From Mucidula mucida (Eukaryota > Basidiomycota > Agaricomycetes > Agaricales > Physalacriaceae), in contig JADNYV010000070.1 of the NCBI GenBank assembly GCA_015501055.1, positions 103,274 to 167,273 on the forward strand: DNA of 64,000 bases, in the 5' to 3' direction. The position numbers and the translations under genes were made by a program. The notes under the pieces are model-generated. The model was not told the origin of the DNA. It did not search any database and saw nothing but the letters and a program-made list of their open reading frames with translations. Shown here in pieces: positions 1-10,877 of this stretch (within the stretch, counting starts at the first letter, position 1; each line of letters opens with the position of its first letter).

Positions 1-620
1 TGTTTGAAGATCATTCAAGAAAGTTGCGCACTGTCTCTGGGTTGACATGTTTTCTGCAAGGAATTTAGTAAAACCTACTTCAAAGTTCGCAACGAACATA
101 CACAAATGTCAGATTATCTAGATGGTATAGACCACTGCCTCCAATAACGCCGATGAGAACTAGAATGTAGGTGAGAACGCGTTACACCTGATGAAGACTT
201 GGTGGTGCACCCTTATCTGTCATTTCCCGAGAATAAAAGGGCAGTGGTCGGCGAAATCTAAGCACAGATCGCTTCAAGATGGACGTTGAGGAAAAGAAAT
301 TTGCCTGCCGGAGGATGGCAATTTCAATTTTCTTCTTTTGGCGCGACACACGTGTGCTCAACCACTGACGTTTGTTCATCACTTGTCTACTGATCAGCTA
401 ATAGAATGGTCTCGCGATTTCCGCCTTCGTCTCACTCGGACGCGTCCGGTCGCTATTCCGTCGGCTTGGCCGATGCTGATTGGACGCGCTGACGGGGCGG
501 GCCACCAAAGTAACGCTTGACTGACATAAGCACAGTAAAACGCGATGAAAATGCCATTCGCTGTAGTGACCACCGAGGTGGGATTGCTCATCCCGTTAGT
601 AAGTGTCACGTGCTCGTCTG
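1..620. other. No gene recognised; thioredoxin upstream region
   Basis: Short open frames occur on both strands but none has splice-consistent extension, family motifs or basidiomycete-like codon use. The right part is the upstream region of the thioredoxin gene that starts at 719. Confidence 0.5.
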
Positions 621-640
621 TCTCTGCGCCACTTGGCTGA
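621..640 (+). repeat. Copy 1 of a 20-bp promoter repeat
   Basis: The 20-mer tctctgcgccacttggctga lies just before a TATA-like actataaaag (646-655) and the thioredoxin start. Near-identical copies lie at 3822-3841 and 4073-4092. All three sit in the same kind of context, upstream of a thioredoxin-like start or its remains. It is either a conserved promoter element or simply part of a duplicated thioredoxin unit. Confidence 0.7.
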
Positions 641-718
641 CTTAGACTATAAAAGCCCTTGTCTCAGCACTGTACCCTCACAACCCGCCTTTTCTTCTCA
701 TCCCCACCAGCACTCGCC

Positions 719-1402
719 ATGACTGTCAAGCCCATAACATCGCACTCTCAGTTCAAGCGAATCGTTCGTCGTTTTGTCTTCACACCTCTGCTGCTCTCAG
801 CTGATTCTTCCTGTAGCTCGAATCCAACAAAGTTGTCGTCATAGACTTTTGGGCGACATGGTGTGGGCCGTGTACAGTCATCTCGCCCATATTCATCAAG
901 CTCTCTGAGCAACCGGAGTTTGCGGAGATTGAGTTTTATAAAGTAGACGTCGATGAGCAGGAGGAAATAGCGGAGGAGGTTCAATTGAGAGCGGCGAGTA
1001 TTCCGGTTCATATCCTCTAATGGTGGTGCTGAAGCAGGGCTAGATGCCTACATTCATCGCGTTTAAGGATGGTGAGAAAGTGCAGGATCTCGTAGGTGTA
1101 GATCCTGGTGGATTGGACGTAAGTCTTTTGTCTATGAAGACGTGGCTCTGATTCCGAACTCGTCTATTTAGCTGATGTTGAAATTCCATACTGTAATCCC
1201 GCCGTTCCCGCATCACATTAAAATCTCGTCCTTCCGTTTGGACTGTTGTACTATTACTATTTCGCTTGCCTTCAGGAAATCGATATCATGCCCGTGTTGT
1301 CGTAAAATTTCAAGAAATTTTCGCTCTAACACAGTATCTTTCTGCTCTCCTGAACTCAACGTCACTAACCGACATGACGGAATCTCAAAAGTCGTCAATT
1401 GA
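719..1402 (+). CDS. TRX: Thioredoxin, four exons
   Basis: Small disulfide oxidoreductase of the cytosol. The ATG at 719 follows a TATA box (about 648) by roughly 70 bp. Exon 1 (719-763) joins exon 2 at 817 through a GT-AG intron and gives ..[23 protein letters not shown], containing the WCGPC redox centre. The MPTF (cis-proline) motif starts a third exon near 1044 and is followed by IAFKDGEKVQDLVGV. The intron before MPTF can be spliced in frame either from a GT donor or from a GC donor. The GC choice gives LRA-MPTF, closer to the family. A further intron (gtaagt near 1120) leads to an exon that stays open to 1402. That would give a tail longer than usual for a roughly 105-aa thioredoxin, so the 3' end is uncertain. 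Remains of a second copy lie at 4.1 kb. Confidence 0.85.
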
Positions 1403-1436
1403 TTCGTACCAGATGCCAATCCTACATGTACACTGC

Positions 1437-2054
1437 CTAACACTCTATCCATGTCGGTGCTGGATACCGCTTCGCGTCACCCTTCTTCATCACACACGAC
1501 CATGCCTTCAAGCCTTTCAGCTTCTTCTTGGGCACTAGCCTCAATCTTTCGCTGACCATGGGTAGGATAGCCTGGATGTGCGCTCTCATTTGAGGTCCAG
1601 GTACCCATTGCGCTAGGGTATGGTCGTTTGTAAGCATAGATATCTCGGGCAGAGATCCCGTGTCAGCGTTGATGTGGTGGTACACCGGAGCTTCCTCGAG
1701 GAGAGAAAGACATAGCCCATACTCCGCCTGGAAGCACGCCGAATAGAGCGAATACGGGAGTCGTCGGTATGGTTGGATTGTCATCTTCTGCTGTTGTGGA
1801 GACAATTAATCAATGTTGGACCAAAATCAATGACGCACGACACCTACCAGTGACTGTCCAAAATCCCTGTAGATTTCGCTTCTTGCTCTCTTGGCATTGA
1901 GGTGGAAAGTGTGTGATATTGACACTGAATGGCTCTGATGTTGAAGCGAATGTTTGGGACGCCACAAGCGAAGGGGTGTCTGAGTCGTTGCCGCCAGCAT
2001 CTTCCGGAAGATAAGGAAAGTCATCGGGGGAAGGGAATAGTGCATCTGCTGCAC
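1437..2054 (-). CDS. Hypothetical protein, two visible exons
   Basis: No family recognised. The downstream exon (1437-1790) reads as a plausible 118-residue coding stretch ending with the stop at 1437. It joins in phase, through a gtaggt..acaacag intron (1791-1847), to an upstream exon whose frame runs back to a Met at 2054. The C-terminal half has a basic patch (KKKLKGLKAW near the end). Upstream frames on the same strand up to 2480 may add exons, but I could not fix a start. It faces the thioredoxin gene convergently. It could also be non-coding. Confidence 0.35.
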
Positions 2055-2860
2055 CGCCTGTGCACCACACGGCTAACCAGAAAAGGATTCGTAAGGAGCG
2101 TTCGTCCGTAGACGAATGGAAACAGGGTAGCGAGGAGCGATCGGGGATTGAAGGCGGTAGATGCATAGTAAAGGGTTCGATTTGGATGGGAATGGTAGTA
2201 ATGCCGCAGGTGCCAGACGAATAGACAAGTAAAGACGCGTGAAGCAGTGGATCGGGAGATACAGGCTCACAATATACCATCCAAGTATTACAAGGAAGTC
2301 CATATTGAGGATAAGACCGTAGATCGATTCCGCATGAAGAACAAGAAGCAGGGGGATTGTATAAAACTCTGCTGGCCCAAATTGGTTGAAGGAAAGGGTG
2401 CAGCCGGGAAATGCCGCAGGGTGACGCGGCCAACTCCGAAACTCGAACTTCGTTGCACACTGACGCTTCTTAGTAGCCAATACATTCTCAAGACGTCTAA
2501 GTTTTACTCATTAGTATGGGTACGTCGATTTCACGTGCTTAAAACTTCATCTTTATATCACAGTGCTTTGGTCCAGGTAATACGTGGCCTTCACCTTTGC
2601 GGAGATACCACCTAGATGGACCCACAGCCTTTGTTTCTGAAAGAGACTCACCCGACGCTCCCATGCCGATTTTTCTGATTGCTCCGACTGCCCACAAAGT
2701 ATCGTCTAAACTTGGAGCGAGAACGACACACAAATCTTCATGGCGTGAGGCGAGCCCTCACAGCAAAGACCTTGCGGGATAACCTATAAAAGGCCTCTTG
2801 ACCGCTCATCTATCTCATTGGCTTGTACATCGAGAAACCCACCCCGACGTCGCTTTTCTC
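2055..2860. other. No settled gene; promoter of the 180-aa gene
   Basis: Open frames on the minus strand between 2073 and 2480 might be upstream exons of the preceding hypothetical gene, but no splice pattern could be confirmed. A TATA-like ataaaag lies near 2786, about 75 bp before the ATG at 2861. Confidence 0.4.
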
Positions 2861-3451
2861 ATGCCTCAGATTGCTCCTTGTCGTTGCGGACGGTATAATT
2901 TCAAGTGCCACTGGAAGATCGCGAACGGAGAACGCATCTCCCACATCGTAGCTCCACCCAGCTATAACCCTCCTCTCCCGTAAGCGCCCGCCATTCTCTT
3001 CCGTCACCCCCATCTCATTTGACGCAGCGCGTTCCACCGCGATCCGAATAGCATAGGAGAGCAGCAGCATAATACCTATAGGACAACCATCACGGCTCTG
3101 GATGTCGTTTCCGATAGCAAGGTCATTACCATCCGAAAGACTTTCGACAACCCTATCATTCGGCATGATATAGACTTGCAGGAGATGGAGCATCGTGTCT
3201 GGCGGTTCTTGAGCCGGGAGGCGTGGGTACAGCACGCGTCGCTTCCTTCGACATGGGAGGCTGCGGTGTTGGCGACGATTCATGATCGTTATGTTAGCGT
3301 TCAGTGCTTGGGCTGCGCAGCAGTTTTGTCGAACGAGATGTACACGTCGCTGCTCGGGATGTGGATGCGGCATAGGGATTCGTGCCGCGGTGTTGAGTAC
3401 AAGATTGTTTGCGGTGTTATGGAAGCGTGGGAGCGTGGGGAGCTGTTGTAG
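2861..3451 (+). CDS. Hypothetical 180-aa protein, two exons
   Basis: The model is strong although the family is not recognised. The ATG at 2861 follows a TATA-like box (about 2786). Exon 1 is 2861-2979. A gtaagc..gacgcag intron (2980-3027) joins in phase to exon 2 (3028-3451), which stays open to a TAG. The N-terminus is rich in Cys, His and Trp (CRC at residues 8-10, CHW at 17-19), which could bind metal. The middle has strand-like segments, and the C-terminus carries more Cys (CLGCAAV, SCRGVEYKIVCGV). No signal peptide or membrane segment is seen. The opposite-strand open frame 2810-3373 is a shadow. Confidence 0.75.
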
Positions 3452-4072
3452 GGAATGGAATGGGAAGTCTTCGCTCTAAAGGAGCCACACATGTTACAAT
3501 GCACTTATATCTCGTTATCCACTAGGTGATTTGACGCCTGCTTCCACTTGTCTTAGCACACCGGCGTAGTGGGGAGGAGTCTCGCGTGCGTTGAGGATTT
3601 TGCCCTCTGGTCATGATGCGAGATGCCTCTAATCCCGCACTGTACGAAGATGGGAAATCGACGCTCGGTAGGCGTACTTAGCCTTCGTCAAACAGCGAGT
3701 CGGTGATTTCGCCAGCATGGCCGCCGAGTAAGCGCTCGCGGGATGAGCCATCGAGGTAGACGTAATGGAAACTGAAGTGATCACTGAGGCCATCCATTAG
3801 TAAGTTTCACATGCCGCTCTATCTCTGCGCCACTTGGCTGAGGATTTGTTTCGGCAGTACTCACCTCCCATTTAAACCTTGGTCTTGTTTTCGCATGAAA
3901 GATGGTGAAAAATCACATTGATGCTAAGCTTTTCGTTCAATGATCACGGGTTAAAGCTTCTACACGGCGAGTCGTATTACTATCCTCTTGCCAAGTTCTC
4001 CTGATGGATGATCGGTGTGGATGATCCTCAAGCATGTTAAGACGCGCCATCTATTGAGGTAGGTACCGCTTT
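3452..4072. other. Intergenic; duplicated thioredoxin upstream DNA
   Basis: No gene seen. From about 3755 to 3841 the sequence resembles the region upstream of the thioredoxin gene (about 555-640), including the second copy of the 20-mer at 3822-3841. A third copy follows at 4073. Confidence 0.5.
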
Positions 4073-4200
4073 GTCTCTGCACCACTTGGCTGGCTATAGA
4101 AGCCCTTGGCTCGGGTTAGACTTCGTCTCATCTTTCTTCACCTTACCATGTCTATCCATACTATAACGTTCCAGTCTCAATTCAAGCAATTCCACTGAAA
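4073..4200 (+). pseudogene. Thioredoxin remnant: promoter and exon 1 only
   Basis: The third 20-mer copy (4073-4092) is followed by a TATA-like ctatagaagccc and an ATG at 4148. The ATG opens a peptide closely matching thioredoxin exon 1: ITFQSQFKQF here, against ITSHSQFKRI at 719. The frame stops at once after that. No WCGPC exon is found in the next kilobase, so only the 5' end of a duplicated copy survives. Confidence 0.7.
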
Positions 4201-5004
4201 TGCGGCTGATCTTCATTTTGCGATGACCCGTCCAGCTTCGACTAAGGCTCGTTAGACGCCCACGTTCGTTATTTCCAAGGTGGTTGCAAAAGAGAGGCGC
4301 TTATCGGGGCGGTGGTTTGTTGGTAAATTATTTGTGTGTCATGCAGGATTTGACGGCGCTTCTTCAGAATTTGGTACACGTTATCGTCCAGTACACATAA
4401 AGTGCCCTTCGTCTTGTACTTGTACCCCGTATGTACTACTTCATTCTGCATTACTCTATATCAATATGGTTCGCATATGAGTTAGGGTCGAATCTTCTAA
4501 AATCCTCGGTTGGGTGGCAGTCCTACGACCAACGAGCATCTCACTCAGAGTCATAGTTGCCAAGCCAGCTGAGTGCTGAAGTAGGCATGATCCCGGCTCC
4601 GGTCCGTCTTTCCTTTCGACGTTCATGACAACATTGTCAACGATGATTTCTGCGAATGACTTTCGCGACACTATCGATGGGGCCTACCGGTACCTATGGC
4701 GACGACGATGACCAGCGGGATAATGAAACGCGCGACGCATCCTAAACGACCGTACGGCGCGCCATGGATGGCGGCCCCTCAGCACGTCCAGCGACGACAG
4801 CGTCGACGTCGACCATTATAAGCGTGTATGCGTCTTTACCTTTCTGGTTCCTATGTTGCGTACCCTGACAGCGTTCAATAACATTCAGAGAAAATGCGTG
4901 GTCGTCGTTTAAACATTCTTGGCTCGCGCTAGTCGTACAATAAATGGTAAAGTGTACAATGGCAATCGTTCAACGCTTCAGCTCATCGACATTACGATGG
5001 CGAA
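4201..5004. other. No gene recognised
   Basis: Only short unconnected open frames on both strands. The thioredoxin catalytic exons expected after the remnant are absent. Confidence 0.5.
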
Positions 5005-5224
5005 TTAGTGCTTGCATTCGTTGCACTTGCACTCGCCGGGCGCGCAGGAGCACCTGGATAAATTAGCAACGATCGTGACGACGACGACCAGGGCGGGCAC
5101 TTACGAGGTGCAGCTGCAGGACGCGGTGCCGCAGGCCTGGGAGACGGGGACTTGGATGGTCTGGAGGGCGGGCGTCAGCATGAAGCGGGGCGGGGCAACA
5201 ACGGTGAGTACGCACGGTGTACAT
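5005..5224 (-). CDS. Metallothionein-like Cys-rich peptide (37 aa), three exons
   Basis: A tiny three-exon gene. Exon 1 is only ATG-TAC-ACC (5216-5224). A gtgcgt..ctccag intron leads to exon 2 (5105-5160), and a gtaagt..ttatccag intron with a GCTAAT branch point leads to exon 3 (5005-5053). Phases match throughout and the frame ends in TAA at 5005. The 37-residue product has eight Cys. They are mostly in Cys-X-Cys pairs (CSC, CSC, CKC) in its second half, ending CAPGECKCNECKH, a pattern typical of fungal copper or cadmium metallothioneins. Such peptides chelate metal ions in the cytosol. A TATA box sits about 80 bp upstream. Identity rests on composition and spacing, not on a search. Confidence 0.8.
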
Positions 5225-5301
5225 GATTGCTTGTTGAATTGGGTTAATTCTGAATAGTTTGTGTGTAGCGTTTGCTGGCTGGAATGCGTAGCAACTGGAC
5301 G

Positions 5302-5336
5302 CCTTTTATACAGAAAGGAGACCCCCCTTGACGTCA
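5302..5336 (-). promoter_or_regulatory. TATA box and TGACGTCA site of the metallothionein-like gene
   Basis: On the minus strand tataaaagg is at 5310-5302, and the palindrome TGACGTCA is at 5336-5329, right upstream of it. TGACGTCA is the consensus of CRE/bZIP factors, so stress control by a bZIP protein is plausible but unproven. Confidence 0.6.
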
Positions 5337-5364
5337 TGGCGCATGTCAAATTGCAGTCATCCAT

Positions 5365-7110
5365 TCAATCGCGCATCCGCCAAGCGTGCATCCAGTAAAT
5401 GCCTCTTCCGCTATCCGATACGCAGCCGGTATCGATGCCGCGTAGGGTATTACGTGCGCCCACCACAGGTGACTTGGAGGCGTTCGGTGTGTTCTAACTT
5501 TGGCTAGCTTTGTTGAATGGGGCTCACGAGGACATAGAGGTATCCACGCCGCGGTCGGCTTATCATGCTTTTATCAACGACAATCGCCGTTCCACTCCAG
5601 CAGAAACGACCCGATGAGGGCCGAGCACATGTTTTTTGAGATGTTCTGGGTACAATAGACTGGTGCCTTCAACTTGACATGCTTTGATATGTCACTGGAA
5701 GCTTGGTCCGCCGACCTCTTAATGAAGGTACGCTCCCTCTTCTCTATTCACTTCGCAGATTCTTATGCGCCTAGTTAGAGAACGTGACTCGTCTTGGCCT
5801 AGTAGCAATGAATGGGATGTGCGCCACACACATGGACGCCCACATATATAGATCCGATACGGCGGTCTAGGCAATCAAGAGCCGCTATCGGATTATATTT
5901 TTATGTTCCAAAATAGAGCTTTCGCAACGGCCATGGCGAAGATATAGTCGCATCTCACCATCCTGGTAGTCCTATCTACGCCACTAGGAAAATGGGCGGA
6001 ACGTGCGCATCGTTCAACCCCGCGGAATGTTCTCTGGCCTGAGGTTGTTTGTCGTGTCTTCTCATATCGTGTCCTTCACTCTAAACCTACCTCGACAGTG
6101 TTGGAGATTAATGCGCTTCGAATCCGTCAAGTTGGATTTCATCTCGCCTAGAAGCGAACTTGTCGTTTCGTTTGGGCGGGCGGAGCTCGCTAGTCAACGT
6201 GGACTCCAGGTGTACTATAGCGAAGCAACCCCTATTCTCTATTGCCATGCCGTGTGTTGCTTCCTATCGTTGTAGTAGATTCGTAAAGGTATATCTGTTT
6301 TATCTTCCACATTCCTCTCGGTTCTCATGGAATATCCAACAGCGTGCTTCGAAATGTAAATAGCAGTACTCGCACCTCGAGTGTGACAAACGAAATGAAG
6401 ACTGTTGTCCCCTAAAACGTTGCTAAAGCGGAGACACGATTTCGTTTGCCGCAGACAGCGCGGGCGTCGAGCCTATCATTCGACTTGCATCTCAAAGGTG
6501 GGGCTGACCTTTGGGCCAGAACAAGAGGGCTTGACAGCATGCTCTGCTTGCATTTGTCGAACGTGCATCTAAGGCGTAGTTTCCAAGTACGCCAGGTAAC
6601 ACGAAGCACTTATCGTTGTGGGGGCGTGCATGTTGACGAAATAAGTTGATGTAAGTCGGTGGTCTTCATTATTAGGATTCTAATGAAACGCGCCCCAGAT
6701 TATATGTTGTTGACCGTAGGTAGGGAAAACGATCCTTGGACTTCTATTTGCACCGCATCGTGGACGTGGACTTCCGCCTTGGGCCCTCGTACTTTGGTAC
6801 GGTGTCGAACTCTTTGACTTTCTGCCAAAGCCTGCTTGTGGTCGCACTCTGCCTGGGGGCTCATTTTCGATAGGATCGTGTTACCTACAAAGGCGCGTTG
6901 GCGTTCGATTTCTGATTTCGCTGAATTTTGATGAAATGCGTCACAGAGTTTGTCGCCCGACACCCGCTCCTACTGCAAGTCCAATCCCGCGATAGAGTAT
7001 GCTCATCTGTCAAGGGAACGTGTACATGGAAGAATTACTGGTGTTATGTGCTCCTAATGAAATATGACAGATGTATCTGACACCACATTGACATCAAGTG
7101 CGATGCGCGT
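5365..7110. other. No gene recognised
   Basis: A possible short exon pair starts at 5689 (ATG TCA CTG..) with a gtacgc..cgcag intron, but the frame ends soon after. Open frames near 6003-6360 and 6446-6650 lack motifs. This stretch may hold decayed genes. Confidence 0.4.
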
Positions 7111-7116
7111 ACGTCG

Positions 7117-8076
7117 TCATCGGTTATTCTTACAACGGTATTGACGCTGAAGTACAACTCTCTCTCCAACCTTTCGGCTTTGTCGGCGTATCCTCAAGGC
7201 GAATCGCGCCCAAGCAGCGCACAGATTGACCAGGTGAATCTTTTCCTGCACTGCTTGTGCCAGAATTCGTACCAATGTATCTCGTTTCTCCAGTCCGACA
7301 CATGTAATAGTCCGCCGCCTATTCTCACAGCGACACTGACGTTGGAATAGAAGCGTGGTTCGCCAGTCTTTACAAAGCAACACATACTGTAGACTCATTC
7401 GAGGTAAAATTACCGGTCCTCGTCTTTCCGGTGTGCGGTGCTGATACATACCCAGGTTCTTTGGAGAGTCCGATGCACGAAGTGAGGAATTCTCCGCATA
7501 TTCTCACAGCGGTACCAGCGTTCGAATAGAGACGCGCTTCTTTGGTGAACAGCACTGCCCAAACGAACGCCACTCCGACTCGGGGGAACATGCTCATGAT
7601 ACCTCCAACGTCGGCATAGACTTGAGACCGCGCTCCGTTGAAGCCGCGGAGTTCTTGGTGTTCATCTTTGTCGTCATATATGGTGAGCGCCCCGCTATTC
7701 ATAGGTGAACCTGCGCGAGAGTCATCCTCACGTGCACCGGCGCGCGCCATTCCGCGTTGCGCGCGATATTGGATATTGAGGAACCTTGCGGAAGTAATGC
7801 GGATGTCCATCTTTTGCGTGGAACGAGGAGTGAGCTCGCTGCCGCAGAAGTTAACACCGGGCGCTCGTGGCTGGGTCGTTTTTTTTTCGGCATTCTCCAA
7901 CATTCTTGACGACGTAAACAGGTCGGCTCTTTAAGGGTATTCATGGATTTGTTGCAGGGATCTCGAGCAAGTATAGACCGACGCAGATCAATCCGCAAAC
8001 TCCCGGATGGCAAAGGACCCGGGCGCGTTAGAGCTCGCTCGCAAATCGTAGCGCGATGGGTCATGGATTGCATCAC
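7117..8076 (-). other. Possible decayed gene with three imperfect repeats
   Basis: On the minus strand three similar segments encode the pattern R-x-Y-S-N-x3-A-V-R-I-x-G or a variant: about 7550-7490 (RLYSNAGTAVRICGEF), 7370-7310 (RFYSNVSVAVRIGGGL) and 7175-7120 (ELYFSVNTVVRI). They are spaced roughly 180-195 bp. Upstream (7550-7720) the frame reads as plausible coding sequence (YDDKDEHQELRGFNG) with a hydrophobic stretch. I could not build a complete gene or name a family. Confidence 0.35.
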
Positions 8077-9150
8077 GTGACGGAAAGAAGCCCTTGGGGC
8101 AAACCCGTGCTGGCGCGAGACACCTTTCCGAGGATCTACGTAGTATAACAGTTACATAACCAGGTTTCCTACTGTTTCGGATGGGTATCTCAGTAAGTGG
8201 TCGAGCCGTTTCTCACATGTCATTTGTACTGACCAGTTTCGTAGTATACAGAGTTTGATTGTCCACAAGGTTGAGTGTGAGCGGAGCGATGCCGAGGTCG
8301 CCCTACGAATCACGATTCATGAAGAAAAGATCGGGCTCTACAGTCTTACCATCTCCTGTGGATCCTCATTCCGCTTCTCGTGTCGGGCCGCGCGGGAAGA
8401 TACGGGGATTGTGGTATGTTTTTCCTATCCGTGTATACTAGCGCAGGCTTGAATGCAGGTTTGTTAGGCTGAACGTGTCCGTCGTAGCAAGATACAGGGC
8501 AGTGGCAGTGAGCCGGCTTCTAGTGATTATCACAGGGGCAGTGCTCATGATTTCTCGGACAGGCGCGCAGTCTGCATTGAGTCTATCTGAGTCCTGACTG
8601 AGATTGTGGAACCTCATTCACATCGGCTCTCTGCATCTCCATTGAACAGAGTGTGTTGTGCGATCTGTTACTGCTTGTGTCGCGGGGGTTGACGTCGCTT
8701 CAGGAGCGGGGCTAGTCCTTCGCTCGAACAATTCAGAAGTTACTGCGAACGAATCATCGGCAAGGCTGTGTAGCTGGAGTGTAACAAATCTGTAGACCGT
8801 TCCATGGTGGTGGATAAGTTTGTACTGGAGGTCGACGAGCTGGCGTCTCTGCAGCCCGGGATATTCTGGGTTGATGTCCGTGTTCGATAAGATGTGATGG
8901 TTGTCTGCATATCTGTCTGGCTATTGTCTTCGAGTCTATTGTACTGCCAGCCACCGAATACGGATTGGTATCCCCACAGCAAATGGAGTTAAATTGGGCC
9001 GTTCTTGCCCCTCGAGGAAGTCCAAGGAATGATCGTCAAGGGGAGGCTATATCTATGTGATCTTCTGCCAGATGGTGAGAACCCGTTTCAACATGATGTT
9101 GATATATACACACAGTGAAGGATGTCGGCGTTTCCTTTGTTTCCCCCATC
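8077..9150. other. No gene recognised
   Basis: Two overlapping plus-strand frames at 8255-8452 are short and unsupported. Nothing else stands out before the RTA1-like gene. Confidence 0.4.
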
Positions 9151-10616
9151 ATGGACTCGTTGCTCGCCACGTTGACGCTGGAGCTTCCGCGGAAGATTCA
9201 AGAGGGGTTAAATCGCTACGGCTATGAACCTAACAAATCGTGCTCTTTGTCATTTCTGGCGCTTTTTGTGCTGTCGACTAGTGAGTCTGTGGCTGTACCT
9301 GCATATGTCCACCAATGACGGTTCACATCCCAGTCATACATGCGTTTCAGGCGGGGCGGCATGGGACGATGTGGGCATTTCCGACGCTGGTACTCGGAGG
9401 TGTTATGGAAATTATAGGGTTTGGCGCGAGGACGTTCTCCAGTGTTGAACCTACTGCAACAAAGCCCTTTATTATTCAGTGTGTAGCTGTGCGTTTTCAC
9501 TCCGATTAATGTCTTCATTGTCGCGAGTATAGGTCTGTTGCTACTCTCATCGCGCCGACTCCTCTTCTGGCAGCCGACTCCTCATTTTTGGCCAACTCGT
9601 AAAGCTTCTTGGGCCAAAGTACTGTCGGCTGACAGCACGAACGTGTGCGTTCTGATTCTCGCCCGCCATACTTACGATGGAAAGCTGATCGTGTTCTAGA
9701 TACTATCACGTTCCTGACATTCGTGCGTCGTTACTAATACATGCGCCACCTTCAATCTTTGTCAACGGTATTGTTCTAGGACATCATCGCTGTTGTATTG
9801 CAAGGATTCGGCGGCTCGATTGCGGCTGCCGCTGAAGATTCTCAGCATCTAGACCTGGTTCGTCTTCTATATACTTAATGTGGCGTCAGCCTTCTTACTC
9901 GGAGACGTCAATATCAGGGAGCGAAAGTGGCCTTATATGGTGTCATTATTCAATTAGGTGTGTGCCTACGCCGCGCGAGTAAACTACGTCTAACGACGCC
10001 GTCCTAGTCACGATGACACTATTTCTGTATCTCACCATCGAGTTCTTAACGCTCTACAGTCGAGACCGCGCATTGTGGCGAAGACCTAATCCTCACGGAA
10101 ATTCGAGTTACATACGTGGCGTCATGAGCGATAAACGTCTTTGATGGTAATCACTCTCTTCTTCACTCTGACTTGTTTATATGTTCGGTGCGTTTTCCAA
10201 CTCCGACCGAAGAAAGAAAATCTTGACGGGACGCATGAACTAGTGTTTTGTATCGTCTCGCAGAGCTTAGTCAAGGCTTTGTAGGAGACTTGTTCCACAC
10301 ACAGGCTTTCTTTAGTGGGTGGACTTCCAGCTTGCGGTCACCGATATGCTGACCATTGTCAATAGCTGTATTGGATGGGGAGATGATGTTGCTCGTCCTC
10401 TGGGCCCTCAACTTTGGCCATCCGGGGCGACTGCTCAGTGAAGATATTGAGCCCGAGGTGGAGAAACCGTGGATGCTCGGAGAGCCTTTAGAGGGATTTA
10501 GTTTGGTACCGGACACCGACATTGGCGACGGGAGCATGCATGATAGTTGTTGGCAAGGGTTCTTACTTATTTATGTTGCTGGCAAGTCATCATGGACATG
10601 TTTTGGATGTTATTAG
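9151..10616 (+). pseudogene. RTA1-like membrane protein, two 1-bp deletions
   Basis: RTA1/RTM1 proteins are seven-helix fungal membrane proteins tied to lipid translocation and drug resistance. Family signatures appear in order across several exons: NRYGYEPNKS with FVLST (exon 1, 9151-9280), HAFQAGRHGTMWAFPTLVLGG and FGARTFSS (from 9334), VATLIAPTPLLAA, LVKLLGPKY, TITFLTF, DIIAVVLQGFGGS, YRLAELSQGF, and VLDGEMMLLVL with HPGRLL near the C-terminus. Most introns are canonical and in phase. Two places fail: around 9578-9582 the frame shifts by one base between LLAAD and LIFGQLVKLLG, and around 10140 a T-run is one base short before MVITLFFTL. Either the gene is dead or these are consensus errors; the intact splice sites and otherwise well-kept protein favour error or very recent loss. 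Confidence 0.75.
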
Positions 10617-10877
10617 CCATCATGGAAACTACAAGTTACTGTCAATCTGAATAGGCGTGATTTTTGGAATCGACGTTGAACTGATGATCCTACACAGCAC
10701 TTACTTAGCAAAACGCATCAAGATATGACTTCCGATAGGAACGAGTAGAATTGAGTGCAGTGCAGGTATTCACGGAGACGACGGTTTCCAACCGATATCG
10801 GAGTCCGCCCTTATATAATATATAAACATCCTAGCGCCCATTCAGAAACGAAAATAGAATATGCATGCGGTGGTGTC

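Noticed and set aside
2810..3373. 187-codon minus-strand open frame
   Set aside because: It is the shadow of the well-supported plus-strand 180-aa gene, which has a TATA box and an in-phase intron.
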